Shown piece by piece: positions 1 to 9,429 of a stretch of 64,000 nucleotides of DNA (its first letter is position 1; each line of letters opens with the position of its first letter). The stretch lies in the NCBI RefSeq assembly GCF_033110965.1, contig NZ_CP137003.1, positions 434,001 to 498,000 of the forward strand, read 5' to 3'. Made by a program: the position numbers and the translations under genes. The notes beneath the pieces were generated by a model. That model was not told the DNA's origin. It saw only the letters and a program-made list of their open reading frames with translations, and made no database searches. The DNA comes from Raineyella sp. LH-20. Its GTDB lineage: Bacteria; Actinomycetota; Actinomycetes; Propionibacteriales; Propionibacteriaceae.

Positions 1-849
1 GCCGCCGGCCCCGACGTCCGGCACTATCTGTCGGTCGTCCCCACCCAGCTGGCCCGCCTGCTCGATGACGATGCGGCGCTGGCGGCCTTGGCCCGGTTCG
101 ACGCGATCCTGCTCGGTGGCGCCGCCGTGGCCCCGGAGCTCCTCGCCGATCTGCGGGCCCGCGGCCTGCGCATCGTCACCACGTACGGGATGAGTGAGAC
201 GTCCGGCGGCTGCGTGTACGACGGTCGGCCGCTGGCCGGGGTGGAGGTGCGGGTCGAGACTGCCGCCGTGGCCGATCCGGACCATGCCGCCCCAGACAGG
301 GCAGATCCAAACCGACCAGACCCAGACCACGCCGCCCCAGACCACGCCGACCCAGACCGCGCTTCCGCCGGCCGGCTGACCATCACCGGCCCGATGGTGT
401 TCTCCGGCTACCTCGGCCGCCCCGACCTGACCGCCGAGGTGCTTCGGATCGGCCCCAGCGGCCGCCGGACCCTGCTGACGGGCGACCGGGGCGAGATCGC
501 CCCCGACGGCAGCGTACGGGTCCTCGGCCGGCTCGACGACGTGGTGATCTCCGGCGGGCTCAACGTCGACCTGGCCGCGGTCCAGACCGCCGCACGGCGG
601 GCCCTGGGCACCACCGACCTGGTGGCACTGGGAGTCACCGACGAGATCTGGGGCACCCGGGTGGTCGTCGTCACGACCGTACGTACCTCCCTGCCGGACC
701 TCCGCACGGTCCTGGCGCCCGTGCTGGCGCACCACGCGCTGCCGCGTGGTCTGGCCCGTCTCGACGTGCTGCCGACGACCAGTAGTGGCAAGATCGACCG
801 GCGGGCGCTGATCGCCGCGTGGGGGACGATGGACGAAGAGCTGGCGTGA
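1..849 (+). CDS. menE: o-succinylbenzoate-CoA ligase, 3' part
   Basis: The reading frame is open from base 1, so the gene starts outside the window. MenE activates o-succinylbenzoate with ATP and CoA in menaquinone synthesis. The visible part has the C-terminal features of the ANL adenylating superfamily: TYGMSETSGG (the A5 region), a TGDRGE segment, GRLDDVVISGGLNV (the hinge) and the terminal TSSGKIDRRAL with the catalytic lysine. menA follows 36 bases later, supporting MenE over a generic acyl-CoA ligase. A run of six Asp/Pro/His-rich pentapeptides, unusual for the family, sits between the A5 region and the GPMVFSGYLGRP segment. Confidence 0.9.
   Translation, partial: AAGPDVRHYLSVVPTQLARLLDDDAALAALARFDAILLGGAAVAPELLADLRARGLRIVTTYGMSETSGGCVYDGRPLAGVEVRVETAAVADPDHAAPDRADPNRPDPDHAAPDHADPDRASAGRLTITGPMVFSGYLGRPDLTAEVLRIGPSGRRTLLTGDRGEIAPDGSVRVLGRLDDVVISGGLNVDLAAVQTAARRALGTTDLVALGVTDEIWGTRVVVVTTVRTSLPDLRTVLAPVLAHHALPRGLARLDVLPTTSSGKIDRRALIAAWGTMDEELA
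274..363 (+). repeat. six 15-bp tandem repeats inside menE
   Basis: Six in-frame 15-bp units encode pentapeptides of the form D/A-P-D-H/R-A (DPDHA, APDRA, DPNRP, DPDHA, APDHA, DPDRA). Unit four is GACCCAGACCACGCC. They insert 30 residues into a surface-loop position of MenE without breaking the frame. The 15-bp unit length is shared with repeats at 3965, 22796 and 62153. Confidence 0.9.
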
Positions 850-885
850 CGAAAGGGACGTGGCCGTGACGAAGGGTGCTCAGGC

Positions 886-1770
886 GTGACGACGATGGCT
901 GATTGGGTCGAGGGTGCCCGGCTGCGGACCCTCCCGGCAGCGGTCAGCCCGGTCCTGGCCGGCACCGGCGCGGCCGCCGCGGTGGGATCGTTTCGGCCCC
1001 TCCATGCGGTGCTCGCGCTGGTGGTGGCGCTGGCCCTGCAGGTCGGGGTGAACTACGCCAACGACTACTCCGACGGCATCCGCGGCACCGACTCCGCCGA
1101 ACGGGTCGGCCCGCAGCGACTCGTCGGCTCCGGCGCGGCACCGGCGGCGACGGTCAAGCGGGCGGCCTTCGGGTGTTTCGGTCTGGCCGGGATCGCCGGT
1201 CTGGTGCTGGTGATCCTCACCCAGCAGTGGTGGCTGCTGCTGGTCGGCCTCGCCTGTGTGCTGGCCGCCTGGTACTACACCGGCGGAAAGCACCCGTACG
1301 GCTATCTGGGCCTCGGCGAGGTCTTCGTCTTCGTGTTCTTCGGGCTGGTCGCCGTCTGCGGCACGACGTACGTCCAGGTCGGTGCGGTGACCCTGCCCAG
1401 CCTCTTCGCCGCGATCGCAATCGGCGCGCTGGCCTGCGCGATCCTGGTGACCAACAACCTGCGCGACCTCGACACCGACATCGTCGCCGGCAAGCGCACC
1501 CTGGAGACCCGGCTCGGCGACCGCGGCAGCCGGCTGCTGTTCCTCGCGCTGGTGCTGGTGACGGTCGCCGCAGTGGTGGCCGTCGCGATCGCCTCCGGAC
1601 GCTGGTGGTCGCTGCTCGGCCTGGCCTTCGTCCTGCCACTGGCCGGTCCCACCCGCGCGCTGTTGACCGGGGCGAAGGGCCTGGCCCTGGTGCAGGTGCT
1701 GAAACTGACCGGCATCGCCGAGCTGATCGCGGCCGCCGGCCTGCTGATCGGCCTCGCCATCCCGTTCTGA
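886..1770 (+). CDS. menA: 1,4-dihydroxy-2-naphthoate polyprenyltransferase
   Basis: MenA is an integral-membrane UbiA-family prenyltransferase that joins a polyprenyl chain to 1,4-dihydroxy-2-naphthoate. The 294-residue protein has the Mg-diphosphate motif NDYSDGIRGTD near residue 65, a second acidic site (NNLRDLDTD near residue 190) and about eight or nine membrane helices. The GTG at 886 is used here; an ATG at 895 is also possible. The menE-menA spacer holds three copies of a GTGACGA-like element, the last of which supplies this GTG start. Confidence 0.93.
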   Translation: MTTMADWVEGARLRTLPAAVSPVLAGTGAAAAVGSFRPLHAVLALVVALALQVGVNYANDYSDGIRGTDSAERVGPQRLVGSGAAPAATVKRAAFGCFGLAGIAGLVLVILTQQWWLLLVGLACVLAAWYYTGGKHPYGYLGLGEVFVFVFFGLVAVCGTTYVQVGAVTLPSLFAAIAIGALACAILVTNNLRDLDTDIVAGKRTLETRLGDRGSRLLFLALVLVTVAAVVAVAIASGRWWSLLGLAFVLPLAGPTRALLTGAKGLALVQVLKLTGIAELIAAAGLLIGLAIPF

Positions 1771-1845
1771 GTCGTACGCGCCGACCTGCCCTACACGCTG
1801 CCCTCAGGCGGTCGCACCGGCCTGGATCGCCCCCGACCGACACCG

Positions 1846-1874
1846 TTCCGACAGGGCGTCCCGACGCCTACAAT
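1846..1874 (+). promoter_or_regulatory. putative promoter of the small membrane protein gene
   Basis: TACAAT at 1869-1874 is a near-consensus -10 element. It ends six bases before the ATG at 1881, so the transcript would be leaderless. A weak -35 (TTCCGA, 1846-1851) lies 17 bp upstream. Confidence 0.5.
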
Positions 1875-1880
1875 TCCGTC

Positions 1881-2138
1881 ATGATGCGCTATCTGCCCGT
1901 CCTGATCGCCATCATGCTGGCGATCTACTGCATCACCGATCTGGCGCAGACCGACTCGGTGAAGGTCAACTTCATGCCGAAGTGGATGTGGTTCATGGCG
2001 ATCGTCGTGCTCCCGTTCGTCGGCGGGTTGGCCTGGCTGATCTTCGGCCGCGGTTCCTTCGGTGGGGGCGGCGGCGGGGGCGGTGATCCGCGCGACCAGG
2101 CCCCCGACAACGATCCGGAGTTCCTCGGCCGGCTCTGA
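1881..2138 (+). CDS. small membrane protein with PLDc_N domain
   Basis: An 85-residue protein with two membrane helices (about residues 5-20 and 35-53), the second ending in WLIFGR. This is the pattern of the phospholipase D N-terminal (PLDc_N) domain, found alone in small actinobacterial membrane proteins. A Gly-rich linker and an acidic tail (DNDPEF) follow. No enzymatic residues are present, so a catalytic role is unlikely. Homologues occur near menaquinone genes in other Actinobacteria, but the function is unknown. Confidence 0.75.
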   Translation: MMRYLPVLIAIMLAIYCITDLAQTDSVKVNFMPKWMWFMAIVVLPFVGGLAWLIFGRGSFGGGGGGGGDPRDQAPDNDPEFLGRL

Positions 2139-2159
2139 TCCCGGCCCGGACACGGCCGT

Positions 2160-3875
2160 CTAGACTTCCGCCAGCGCCGCCGCCATCAGGGCCGACGCGG
2201 TCGCGTCGTCGGGCGCCTCCGACGCGGCGCGCTGGGCCTCCACCTCGCGGCGGTAGCGCTGCTTCTCACGGTCCAGGGTGGCGGCGTCCCAGCCGAGCAG
2301 CGGGGCGACGATGTCACCGATCTCGTCCAGCGCCGCGCAGCCCCCTTCGGGCATCTCGTACGCCAGCCGGACCCGGCGGCGCAGCACGTCGGCGAGGTGC
2401 AGGGCGCCCTCGTGGGTCACCGCGAAGGCGACCTCGGCCCGCAGATAGGCCGGAGCCGCTGCCAGCGGACGACCGAGATCGGGATCGGCGCGGACCAGAT
2501 CGGCGATCGTCGTCAGCTCCGCCCCGTAGCGCGACAACAGGTGCTCGACACGGTGCCGGTCCCAGCCGATCCGGCGCGCGATCGGGCCGGCCTGTGCCCG
2601 GGTGGCCTCGTAACCGACCGCGCCGACCAGCGGGACCCGCTCGGTGATCGACGGCTGCGCACGGGTCCGTTCGGCGCCGAGGGCGAAATCGACCGCGTCC
2701 TGGGCCATCCGGCGGTAGGTGGTGAGCTTGCCGCCCGCGATCGCCGACAGGCCGGGCGCGACCCGGGCGACCGTGTGCTCGCGCGACACGCTGGCCGACT
2801 CGCCGGGAGTGCCGCGCAGCGGCTGCAGCAGCGGTCGCAGGCCGGCGTACGACGCGAGGATGTCGTCGCGGGTCAGCCGGGAGCGCAGCACCGCGTTGGC
2901 CTGGTCGAGGATGTAGTCGATGTCGGCCGCGGTGGCCACCGGCGCCTCACGCTGCTCGGACCAGGCGGTGTCGGTGGTGCCGATCACCCAGTGGTCGGGC
3001 CACGGGATGATGAAGAGCACCGACGTCGAGGTCCGCAGGAACAGGCCGGTGCGGCCCCGGATCCGTTCCTTGGGCACCACGATGTGCACGCCCTTGGAGG
3101 CGAGCACCTTCAGTCCCTGGGCCCGCGGACCGGCCAGGCCCTCGGTCTGCTCGGTCCACACACCGGTGGCGTTGATGACGTGGCGGGCCCGGACGGTGAT
3201 CTCCCGGTCGGCCTCCAGGTCGTGCAGGACGGCCCCGGTGACCGCGCCGCGCCGGCGGACGAAGTCGACCACCCGGGTCCGGGAGGCGGCCAGGGCGCCG
3301 TACGACACGGCCGTGCGGACCAGGTCGACGACCAGGCGCGCATCGTCCACCCGGGCATCGTAGAAGCGGATTGCGCCGCTCAGCCGCCCGGGGCGGATGT
3401 CGGGGAAGATGCCGAGCGCGCCGGCCTTGTCGTAGTGGCGCTGGATCGGCACCCGGCCGCCGTGGAACCGGGCGATCAGGTCGTACAGGCCGACGCCGAG
3501 GGCGCTGTAGCCGCGCTCGATGAGGGGCACCCGCAGCGGCCACAGGAAGGGTTGGGCGTGGACCAGGTGGGGGGCGATGGTGTCGAGCAGCAGGCCGCGC
3601 TCGGCCAGCGCCTCGGAGACCAGATGCAGGTCCAGTTGGTAGAGGTAGCGCAGGCCGCCGTGCACCAGCCGCGACGATCGCGACGAGGTGCCGGCGGCCC
3701 AGTCCTGCATCTCCACCAGCCCGGTGCGCAGGCCACGGGTGACCGCATCGAGGGCGATGCCGGCGCCCGTCACTCCCCCTCCGACGACGAGGAGGTCGAG
3801 GCCGCCGTCGTCGGCCATCTCCTCCAGGGCTCGCGATCGGGACTGTGCGGTGAGCGTGGACTCCTTCACGGGCAC
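2160..3875 (-). CDS. glpD: aerobic glycerol-3-phosphate dehydrogenase
   Basis: This FAD enzyme oxidises glycerol-3-phosphate to dihydroxyacetone phosphate and passes electrons to quinone at the membrane. It has the N-terminal FAD fold GGGVTGAGIALDA, then TSSRSSRLVHGGLRYL (typical of GlpD), GTTDT, and YAGLRPL with GGKLTTYR. From the GTG at 3875 it is 571 residues, the usual GlpD length. A GTG at 3878 is equally possible. Longer upstream extensions are Arg-rich translations of the 15-bp repeat and were discarded. Menaquinone, made by the neighbouring gene products, would be a suitable electron acceptor. Confidence 0.93.
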   Translation of the reverse strand: MPVKESTLTAQSRSRALEEMADDGGLDLLVVGGGVTGAGIALDAVTRGLRTGLVEMQDWAAGTSSRSSRLVHGGLRYLYQLDLHLVSEALAERGLLLDTIAPHLVHAQPFLWPLRVPLIERGYSALGVGLYDLIARFHGGRVPIQRHYDKAGALGIFPDIRPGRLSGAIRFYDARVDDARLVVDLVRTAVSYGALAASRTRVVDFVRRRGAVTGAVLHDLEADREITVRARHVINATGVWTEQTEGLAGPRAQGLKVLASKGVHIVVPKERIRGRTGLFLRTSTSVLFIIPWPDHWVIGTTDTAWSEQREAPVATAADIDYILDQANAVLRSRLTRDDILASYAGLRPLLQPLRGTPGESASVSREHTVARVAPGLSAIAGGKLTTYRRMAQDAVDFALGAERTRAQPSITERVPLVGAVGYEATRAQAGPIARRIGWDRHRVEHLLSRYGAELTTIADLVRADPDLGRPLAAAPAYLRAEVAFAVTHEGALHLADVLRRRVRLAYEMPEGGCAALDEIGDIVAPLLGWDAATLDREKQRYRREVEAQRAASEAPDDATASALMAAALAEV

Positions 3876-3964
3876 CACTATGCCAGCGGCCGGCCCGCCG
3901 GGAGGCGGCTCGGGTTCAGGTCCGCCCCGCCAGCGATACGGGCGGTGCCGCTGCGGGCGGCGCC

Positions 3965-4024
3965 GATGCAGGCGGTCACGATCCAGGCAGTGACGATCCA
4001 GGCGGTCACGATGCAGGCGGTGAC
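3965..4024. repeat. four 15-bp tandem repeats at the sortase gene end
   Basis: Four units of GATSCAGGCRGTSAC (3965-3979, 3980-3994, 3995-4009, 4010-4024). The stop codon of the sortase gene (4006-4008) lies in the third unit, so the last residues of the sortase are repeat-encoded. The array continues into the glpD upstream region. Alternating GTCAC and GTGAC ends make short inverted repeats between neighbouring units. Confidence 0.9.
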
Positions 4025-4605
4025 GGGGCGACCGGGACGGCCGTGACCACCGAGTTCGCCGTGAATCCGGTGCCGTCCCAGTCCTCACAGGTGACCAGCA
4101 CCAGCCGATGCGGCCCGTCCTGGGCGAACAGCTGCGCCGAGGCGGCGGCGAGCTGGTCCTTCGTCAGCACCCGGACATCCTGGACGACGTACGTCCGGGA
4201 GCCGGCGGCGCCACCGAGGACGACGGTGGCGCCTGGCCTGAGCTCCACCAGGTGCTCGAAGACCGCCGATCCGCTGTTGTGCACCTTGTGGGCGGTGAGC
4301 AGGGTGGTCCCCACCTCGGCGCCGGCATCGGCGGAGCGGTTCCACCAGCCGACCAGCCGCGGATTGTCCGGCGGGTTGAGGGCACCGCGGTCGAGAGCCA
4401 TCGGCAGCACGCCGACGCTGTGCAGGCCGAGGGAGTCGACGGTCAGCGCGGTGGGATCGAACGGCGCGACCGCCGGCACCGGCGGCGTCCGATGCCGGAA
4501 GTAGGCGAGCCAGACGACACCCGACGGCGCCGCGACCAGGCCAACGACGGAGGCCGCGAGCAGGACCCAGGTGGGCACCAGCGGTCGGCGGCGACGGGCA
4601 CTCAC
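4006..4605 (-). CDS. class F-like sortase without the expected arginine
   Basis: The 199-residue protein has an N-terminal membrane anchor (about residues 12-32) and a sortase fold. The catalytic His lies in LLTAHKVHNSG and the Cys in LVLVTCEDWDGTG. Sortases join surface proteins to the cell wall with a His-Cys-Arg triad. In related proteins the Arg follows the Cys by roughly 7-13 residues (for example GYRxN). Here that stretch reads GFTANSVV, and there is no Arg or Lys anywhere after the Cys. The enzyme may use another residue or be impaired. The gene directly upstream encodes a probable substrate. Confidence 0.82.
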   Translation of the reverse strand: MSARRRRPLVPTWVLLAASVVGLVAAPSGVVWLAYFRHRTPPVPAVAPFDPTALTVDSLGLHSVGVLPMALDRGALNPPDNPRLVGWWNRSADAGAEVGTTLLTAHKVHNSGSAVFEHLVELRPGATVVLGGAAGSRTYVVQDVRVLTKDQLAAASAQLFAQDGPHRLVLVTCEDWDGTGFTANSVVTAVPVAPSPPAS

Positions 4606-4635
4606 GGGGCGCCCCCGTGCGGATCGTACGGCGCC

Positions 4636-5295
4636 TCAGTGGCCGGCGCGTCGCCGCAGGCCGAGCGCACCCAGCCCGGCGATGACGACGCCGCCCACCC
4701 CCAGCGCCACGAGGCCACCGGTGCTGTCACCCGCCAAGCCGGCATTGACAGTGCCGGGGGCCGAGGGGGCGGTGGTCGGGGTGGCCGACGGCTCAGTGGG
4801 CGGCTGCGCGGCGCACTCGTCCAGCCAGAAGACCTTCGAGTTCACCTTGTCGCCGCCGGCGTCGAGCTCGACCTTGATGTGGAAGTCGGCCGCGGGCAGG
4901 GCGTTGCCGGTCTTCGAGACGAGGACGTACGAGTGGGTGACGGTGTCCCCGTCGGACGGGATGACGAACTGCCCGGGGCCGGAGAATCCGTAGTCGCTGC
5001 TGGCGATACCGGCCGGGGCCGGGGCCTGCGTCGTGAAGGTGACCGCGTAGCTGCCCTGATCGACGTTGAACGCCTGGACGTCGAAGGAGCAGCCGGCGAT
5101 GTGCGGATCGTTGCTGTTGTCCGGAGTCGCGCCGTGTTCGGCGACCTTGATGTCGCCCGTCACGGCGGACGCGGTGGTCGCGGCGAGCGGGGAGGCGAGC
5201 AGTCCGAGGACGCCGGCGGCGGCCAGCAGCCGGAGAGGACGGGCGTGGACGGGCCGGAGCTGGATCGGACGGGGGCGGAAGGCGGCGTCAGTCAT
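4636..5295 (-). CDS. secreted surface protein, probable sortase substrate
   Basis: A 219-residue protein with an N-terminal signal sequence (cleavage probably after TTASA), a beta-rich central domain with two cysteines (SCSF-type Cys near residue 68 and DECA near residue 160), a Pro/Thr/Ser-rich spacer, and a C-terminal membrane helix ending in RRRAGH. There is no LPXTG. The residues before the helix are TVNAGLAGDSTGG, which may be the non-standard sorting motif for the sortase encoded 30 bases downstream. The central domain matches no family I can name. Confidence 0.65.
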   Translation of the reverse strand: MTDAAFRPRPIQLRPVHARPLRLLAAAGVLGLLASPLAATTASAVTGDIKVAEHGATPDNSNDPHIAGCSFDVQAFNVDQGSYAVTFTTQAPAPAGIASSDYGFSGPGQFVIPSDGDTVTHSYVLVSKTGNALPAADFHIKVELDAGGDKVNSKVFWLDECAAQPPTEPSATPTTAPSAPGTVNAGLAGDSTGGLVALGVGGVVIAGLGALGLRRRAGH

Positions 5296-5412
5296 GGTGC
5301 TCTCCTTCGAGGAACGACAGACTGGGGGAAGGAACGCCAGATCAAGTGATCTGCATCACATCCTGCCGGACGTCCTACCGTTCCGCCGGAGACACGCCCA
5401 TCCTCGCCCGGA

Positions 5413-7209
5413 TCAGATGACCGCCAGCGCGTGCACGATGCCGAGCACCACCGCCACCGCGCCGGCGCCGTAACCCGTCGCCAGGACGGTCTGCACCGGC
5501 CGGGACCGGCCGTTGTCCGCACCGGTCCGGGTCAGCGCCAGGTGACCGGCGAGGATGCCGGGCGCCGGGCCGAGAATGAGTGCCCAGACCAGCCCACCGG
5601 ACAGCGCCGTTCCGCTCCGCCCGGCCAGCGCGACGACGATCCCTCCGATCACGGCCAGCCCGGCCAGCCCGACGAGGACGCCCGAGGCGACGGTCCACTG
5701 TCGGGCACCGGGACGCTCACCGGTGGTCGGCAGCTCGGTCTCCTGGTCAAGTCGGGCCCGGGAGTGCCGGTAGCTGTAACCGAAGTAGATGGTGAGGCCG
5801 ACCAGCAGCCAGACGACGAACCGCAGCCAGGTCTCCACGGCCAGGTTGGCCATCAGCCAGAGGCACAGCACACCGGAGATGATCGGCAGCGTCGGGGACC
5901 ACGGCACGGTGAAACCGCGCTTGAGGTCGGGGTAGCGACGCCGCAGCACCGGCACGGCGAAGCTCACCAGGACGAAGGCCGACAGCGTGCCGATGTTGAT
6001 CATCTCGGACAGTTGGCCGACGTCGGCCAGTGCGGCGATGGCGGCCACGACGACACCGGCCAGGATCTGCAGCCGGGCCGGGGTGCCGCGGTCCGAGGTG
6101 TGTGACAGGCCGCGGGGCAGCAGCCCGTCGCGACTCATCGCGAAGACGACCCGGGCGAGCCCGAGCAGCAGCACCATGATGACGGTGGTCAGGCCGATCA
6201 GGATGCCGATGGTGATGATGGTGCCCACCCAGTTGGCACCGACGAGGCGGAACGCGGTGGCCAGCGACGGCTCGTCCTCCTTCGCCATCTCCCGGTAGCT
6301 CACCATGCCGGTGACGACGATGGTGACCGCGACGTAGAGCAGGGAGACCAGCGCCAGGCCGCCGAAGATGCCCCGCGGCAGGGTCTTCTGCGGGTCCTTG
6401 GCCTCCTCGGCGGTGGTGGCGACGATGTCGAAGCCGATGAAGGCGAAGAAGACCAGGGCGGCCGCGCCGAGCAGACCGTACATGCCGTAGCGGGTCGGGT
6501 CGGCGCCGGAGAGGAACGCGAAGAGGCTCTGCGTCATCACCCCGGAGGCCTGGGAGCCGGTGGTCGGCTCGGCCGGCGGCAGGAAGGGCTTGAAGTTGGA
6601 GACCTTCACGTAGAAGGAGCCCGCAACGATGATGAACAGCGTGATCCCGATCTTGATCACCGTCAGCACACCGTTGACCCGCGAGGTGAGCTTGGTGCCG
6701 AGCACCAGCAGCACGGTGAACAGCGCCACGATGAGCACCGGTGGCCAGGAGACGGTGAGCCCGCCGAGCGCGAACTCGGTCGGCAGGTCGATGTGCAGGA
6801 ACTCGAACACGTTGCGGACGTAGATGCCCCAGTACTTGGAGATCACCGAGGCCGCCATCAGCATCTCGAGGATCAGGTCCCAGCCGATGATCCAGGCGAT
6901 GAGCTCCCCCAGCGACACGTACGAGAAGGTGTACGCCGACCCCGACACCGGGATCGTCGAGGCGAACTCGGCGTAGTTCATCACCGCGAGACCGCAGACG
7001 AGCGCGGCGATGATGAAGGAGATGATCACGGCCGGGCCGGCGTAGTCGGCGGCGGCCTGCGCACCGACGGAGAAGATGCCCGCGCCGACCGCGACGGCGA
7101 CACCCATCACGGCGATGTCCCACGCGCCGAGTTCGCGCCTCAGGCTGCGTTCGGGATCCGCCAGGTCCTCCTGGACCTCACCGATGGTCTTCTTCAGGAA
7201 GAGACTCAT
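5413..7209 (-). CDS. APC-family amino acid permease
   Basis: The 598-residue protein has about 14 membrane helices. Its start follows the cationic amino acid transporter pattern of the APC superfamily: soluble DLADPERSLRRELGAWD, then GVAVAVGAGIF in helix 1, and later FIGFDIVATTAEEAKDP. It probably imports an amino acid by proton symport; the substrate cannot be read from sequence. The ATG at 7209 has a good ribosome binding site (GAGGTGG at 7213-7219), so the longer upstream frame is rejected. No linked catabolic gene is present. Confidence 0.85.
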   Translation of the reverse strand: MSLFLKKTIGEVQEDLADPERSLRRELGAWDIAVMGVAVAVGAGIFSVGAQAAADYAGPAVIISFIIAALVCGLAVMNYAEFASTIPVSGSAYTFSYVSLGELIAWIIGWDLILEMLMAASVISKYWGIYVRNVFEFLHIDLPTEFALGGLTVSWPPVLIVALFTVLLVLGTKLTSRVNGVLTVIKIGITLFIIVAGSFYVKVSNFKPFLPPAEPTTGSQASGVMTQSLFAFLSGADPTRYGMYGLLGAAALVFFAFIGFDIVATTAEEAKDPQKTLPRGIFGGLALVSLLYVAVTIVVTGMVSYREMAKEDEPSLATAFRLVGANWVGTIITIGILIGLTTVIMVLLLGLARVVFAMSRDGLLPRGLSHTSDRGTPARLQILAGVVVAAIAALADVGQLSEMINIGTLSAFVLVSFAVPVLRRRYPDLKRGFTVPWSPTLPIISGVLCLWLMANLAVETWLRFVVWLLVGLTIYFGYSYRHSRARLDQETELPTTGERPGARQWTVASGVLVGLAGLAVIGGIVVALAGRSGTALSGGLVWALILGPAPGILAGHLALTRTGADNGRSRPVQTVLATGYGAGAVAVVLGIVHALAVI

Positions 7210-7403
7210 GCATCCACCTCGTTCTCTGGGCCGGAACGCACTACTACACCCTCCGGAGTTCGGTGACAGGCTAGTGGACCGTGTCGGCGCGGGACCTACG
7301 TCTCGGCGCGGACACACGGTCGTAACAATAGGAATCCGCAGCCACCGGCCGCAGGCCGGCGGACCACCAGAGCCACCGGCCACCGGCCACCGGCCAGGCG
7401 AGC

Positions 7404-7795
<392 letters not shown>

Positions 7796-7799
<4 letters not shown>

Positions 7800-8770
7800 G
7801 ATGGTCTGCCTTCCTCCGATGGGGTGCCGTCACCCGATGCGGTGGCGGCGCTGTCGAAGCGCGGATCGTACGACTCGCCTGCTCGGGCCACGATCTGCTC
7901 GCACAGCGCATGGGTGGCCAGCGCGTTGCGGGCCGACAGGACGACATCCTCCCGTACGGCACCGAGGAACGTGAGGACGGCCTGCTCGAGGCCGCGCTGG
8001 CGCGGCACCGGGACCCAGTCGGGCCGGCGGTGCACAGTGGGCAGCCCGTCGGGATGGTCGATGACGTCGGCGAGGTCACGGACGACCCGTTTGCGGCCTC
8101 CGCCGGACACCTCGAGCACCTCCTCGGTGACCCCGGCGACGCGGTTCATCACGCCGAGCGCAGTGAACCCGGCCCCCGACAACTGCAGGACCACGTGCTC
8201 GAGCCGGCCCTCCCGCACCCGATGGTTCACCGTCACCTCGTCGACCTCCCCGGGGACAAGGAAGCGCAGCGTGTCGACGACATGGATGAAGTCGTCGAAG
8301 ACCGTACGCCGCACCTCGTCGGCCGGGCCGGGCCGGTTCTTCTGCAGCACGATGAGGTCTCGCGGGTGATCGTGGCAGCTCGCATAGCCGGGCGCGAAGC
8401 GCCGGTTGAAACCGACCATCAGCGACGTACTGCGCTGCTCGGCGAGCGTCACGAGCTCCCGGCAGGTCGCCAGGTCGTACGCGAGCGGTTTGTCGACGTA
8501 CGTCGCGATGCCGGCGTCCAGCAGCCGGGTCACGATCGCCGGGTGGGTCTCGGTCGGGGCATGGACGAACGCGGCGTCCAGTCCGGCGTCGAGCAGCGAG
8601 TCGAGGTCGGCATGCCGCTGCGCGCCGGGCAGATGGTGCCCGTCGGCCACGGCGGTGAGGGTCGACGGGCTGCGGGTCTGCAGATGCAGTTCGACCTCGG
8701 CCAGGCTGCCCAGCACCGGCAGGTAGGCCTTCCGTGCGATGTCGCCCAATCCGATGCATCCCACCTTCAC
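7796..8770 (-). CDS. Gfo/Idh/MocA family oxidoreductase
   Basis: The 324-residue protein begins with the NAD(P)-binding motif VGCIGLGDIARKAYLP, and has the family's VDKPLAYDLATC (EKP-type lysine motif, here DKP) near residue 95 and GFNRRFAP near residue 122. Members oxidise or reduce sugars, inositols and related compounds. The substrate is not apparent from sequence or context. It forms a two-gene operon with the VOC gene. Confidence 0.85.
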
Positions 8771-8891
8771 ACGCCCACCCTGTCACAGCCTGCCGGGCCG
8801 CGGCACCCCAGGTAGCCCAGTCACATCAATCCATCAGCCCACCACACAGTCCATCCTGCGGCACGCTGTGACCAGACACATATAAGGAGCC

Positions 8892-8897
8892 TAAGAT
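8892..8897 (+). promoter_or_regulatory. putative -10 element of the marR-exporter operon
   Basis: TAAGAT ends seven bases before the ATG at 8905, implying a leaderless or very short-leader transcript. The surrounding TAAGGAGCCTAA (8883-8894) is an imperfect inverted repeat that could be the binding site of the encoded MarR protein. Confidence 0.4.
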
Positions 8898-8904
8898 AGG
8901 ACCC

Positions 8905-9429
8905 ATGGTCAGACCGGATCGACGCACCAGCCTGCTGGGTCCGCTGAAGCGGGCCCACCTCGCCGCCCGCGGCCTCGCGGACGGGGTGCTCCGCCCCTTC
9001 GGACTGACCATGGCCCAGTACACGATGCTCCGGCACCTCGCCGACAACCCGGGAAGCTCCGGCGCCGACCTCGCCCGGCTCGTCCGCATCACGCCGGCCT
9101 CGGTGGCCGGGATGCTCTCCGTCCTCGAACAGGACGGGCGCGTGGAGCGGACGCCCGACCCGGCCGGCGGGCGGGGCATGCTGGCCCGGACCACCCCGGC
9201 CGCCGACGACCTGCTCGAACAGGTCTGGCCGGCCATCCGGTGGCTCGAGGAGGAGTTGCTCCGGGACACGTCCGACACCGACCGCGAGGCCTTCCTGCGG
9301 GTCCTCGAGTCGATCGTCGAACGGCAGTCCGAGCTGCTCGCGCCGCCGCGACTGGGCCCTCCTCCGACGTGGGCAGCGTCGCCCGACACATCACCAACCC
9401 CCCGAAAGGAATCGGCGGCCACGCAATGA
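8905..9429 (+). CDS. MarR-family regulator of the adjacent exporter
   Basis: A 174-residue winged-helix protein. The recognition region is [20 protein letters not shown], followed by the wing ([18 protein letters not shown]). MarR proteins usually repress a nearby efflux gene and release DNA when a ligand binds. Its TGA overlaps the ATG of the exporter gene (ATGA), so the two form one operon and autoregulation is likely. Confidence 0.88.
   Translation: MVRPDRRTSLLGPLKRAHLAARGLADGVLRPFGLTMAQYTMLRHLADNPGSSGADLARLVRITPASVAGMLSVLEQDGRVERTPDPAGGRGMLARTTPAADDLLEQVWPAIRWLEEELLRDTSDTDREAFLRVLESIVERQSELLAPPRLGPPPTWAASPDTSPTPRKESAATQ

Noticed and set aside
2397-4046. Long plus-strand open frame opposite glpD
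   Set aside because: It mirrors glpD on the other strand, is Arg/Asp/Gly-rich without domains, and results from high GC.
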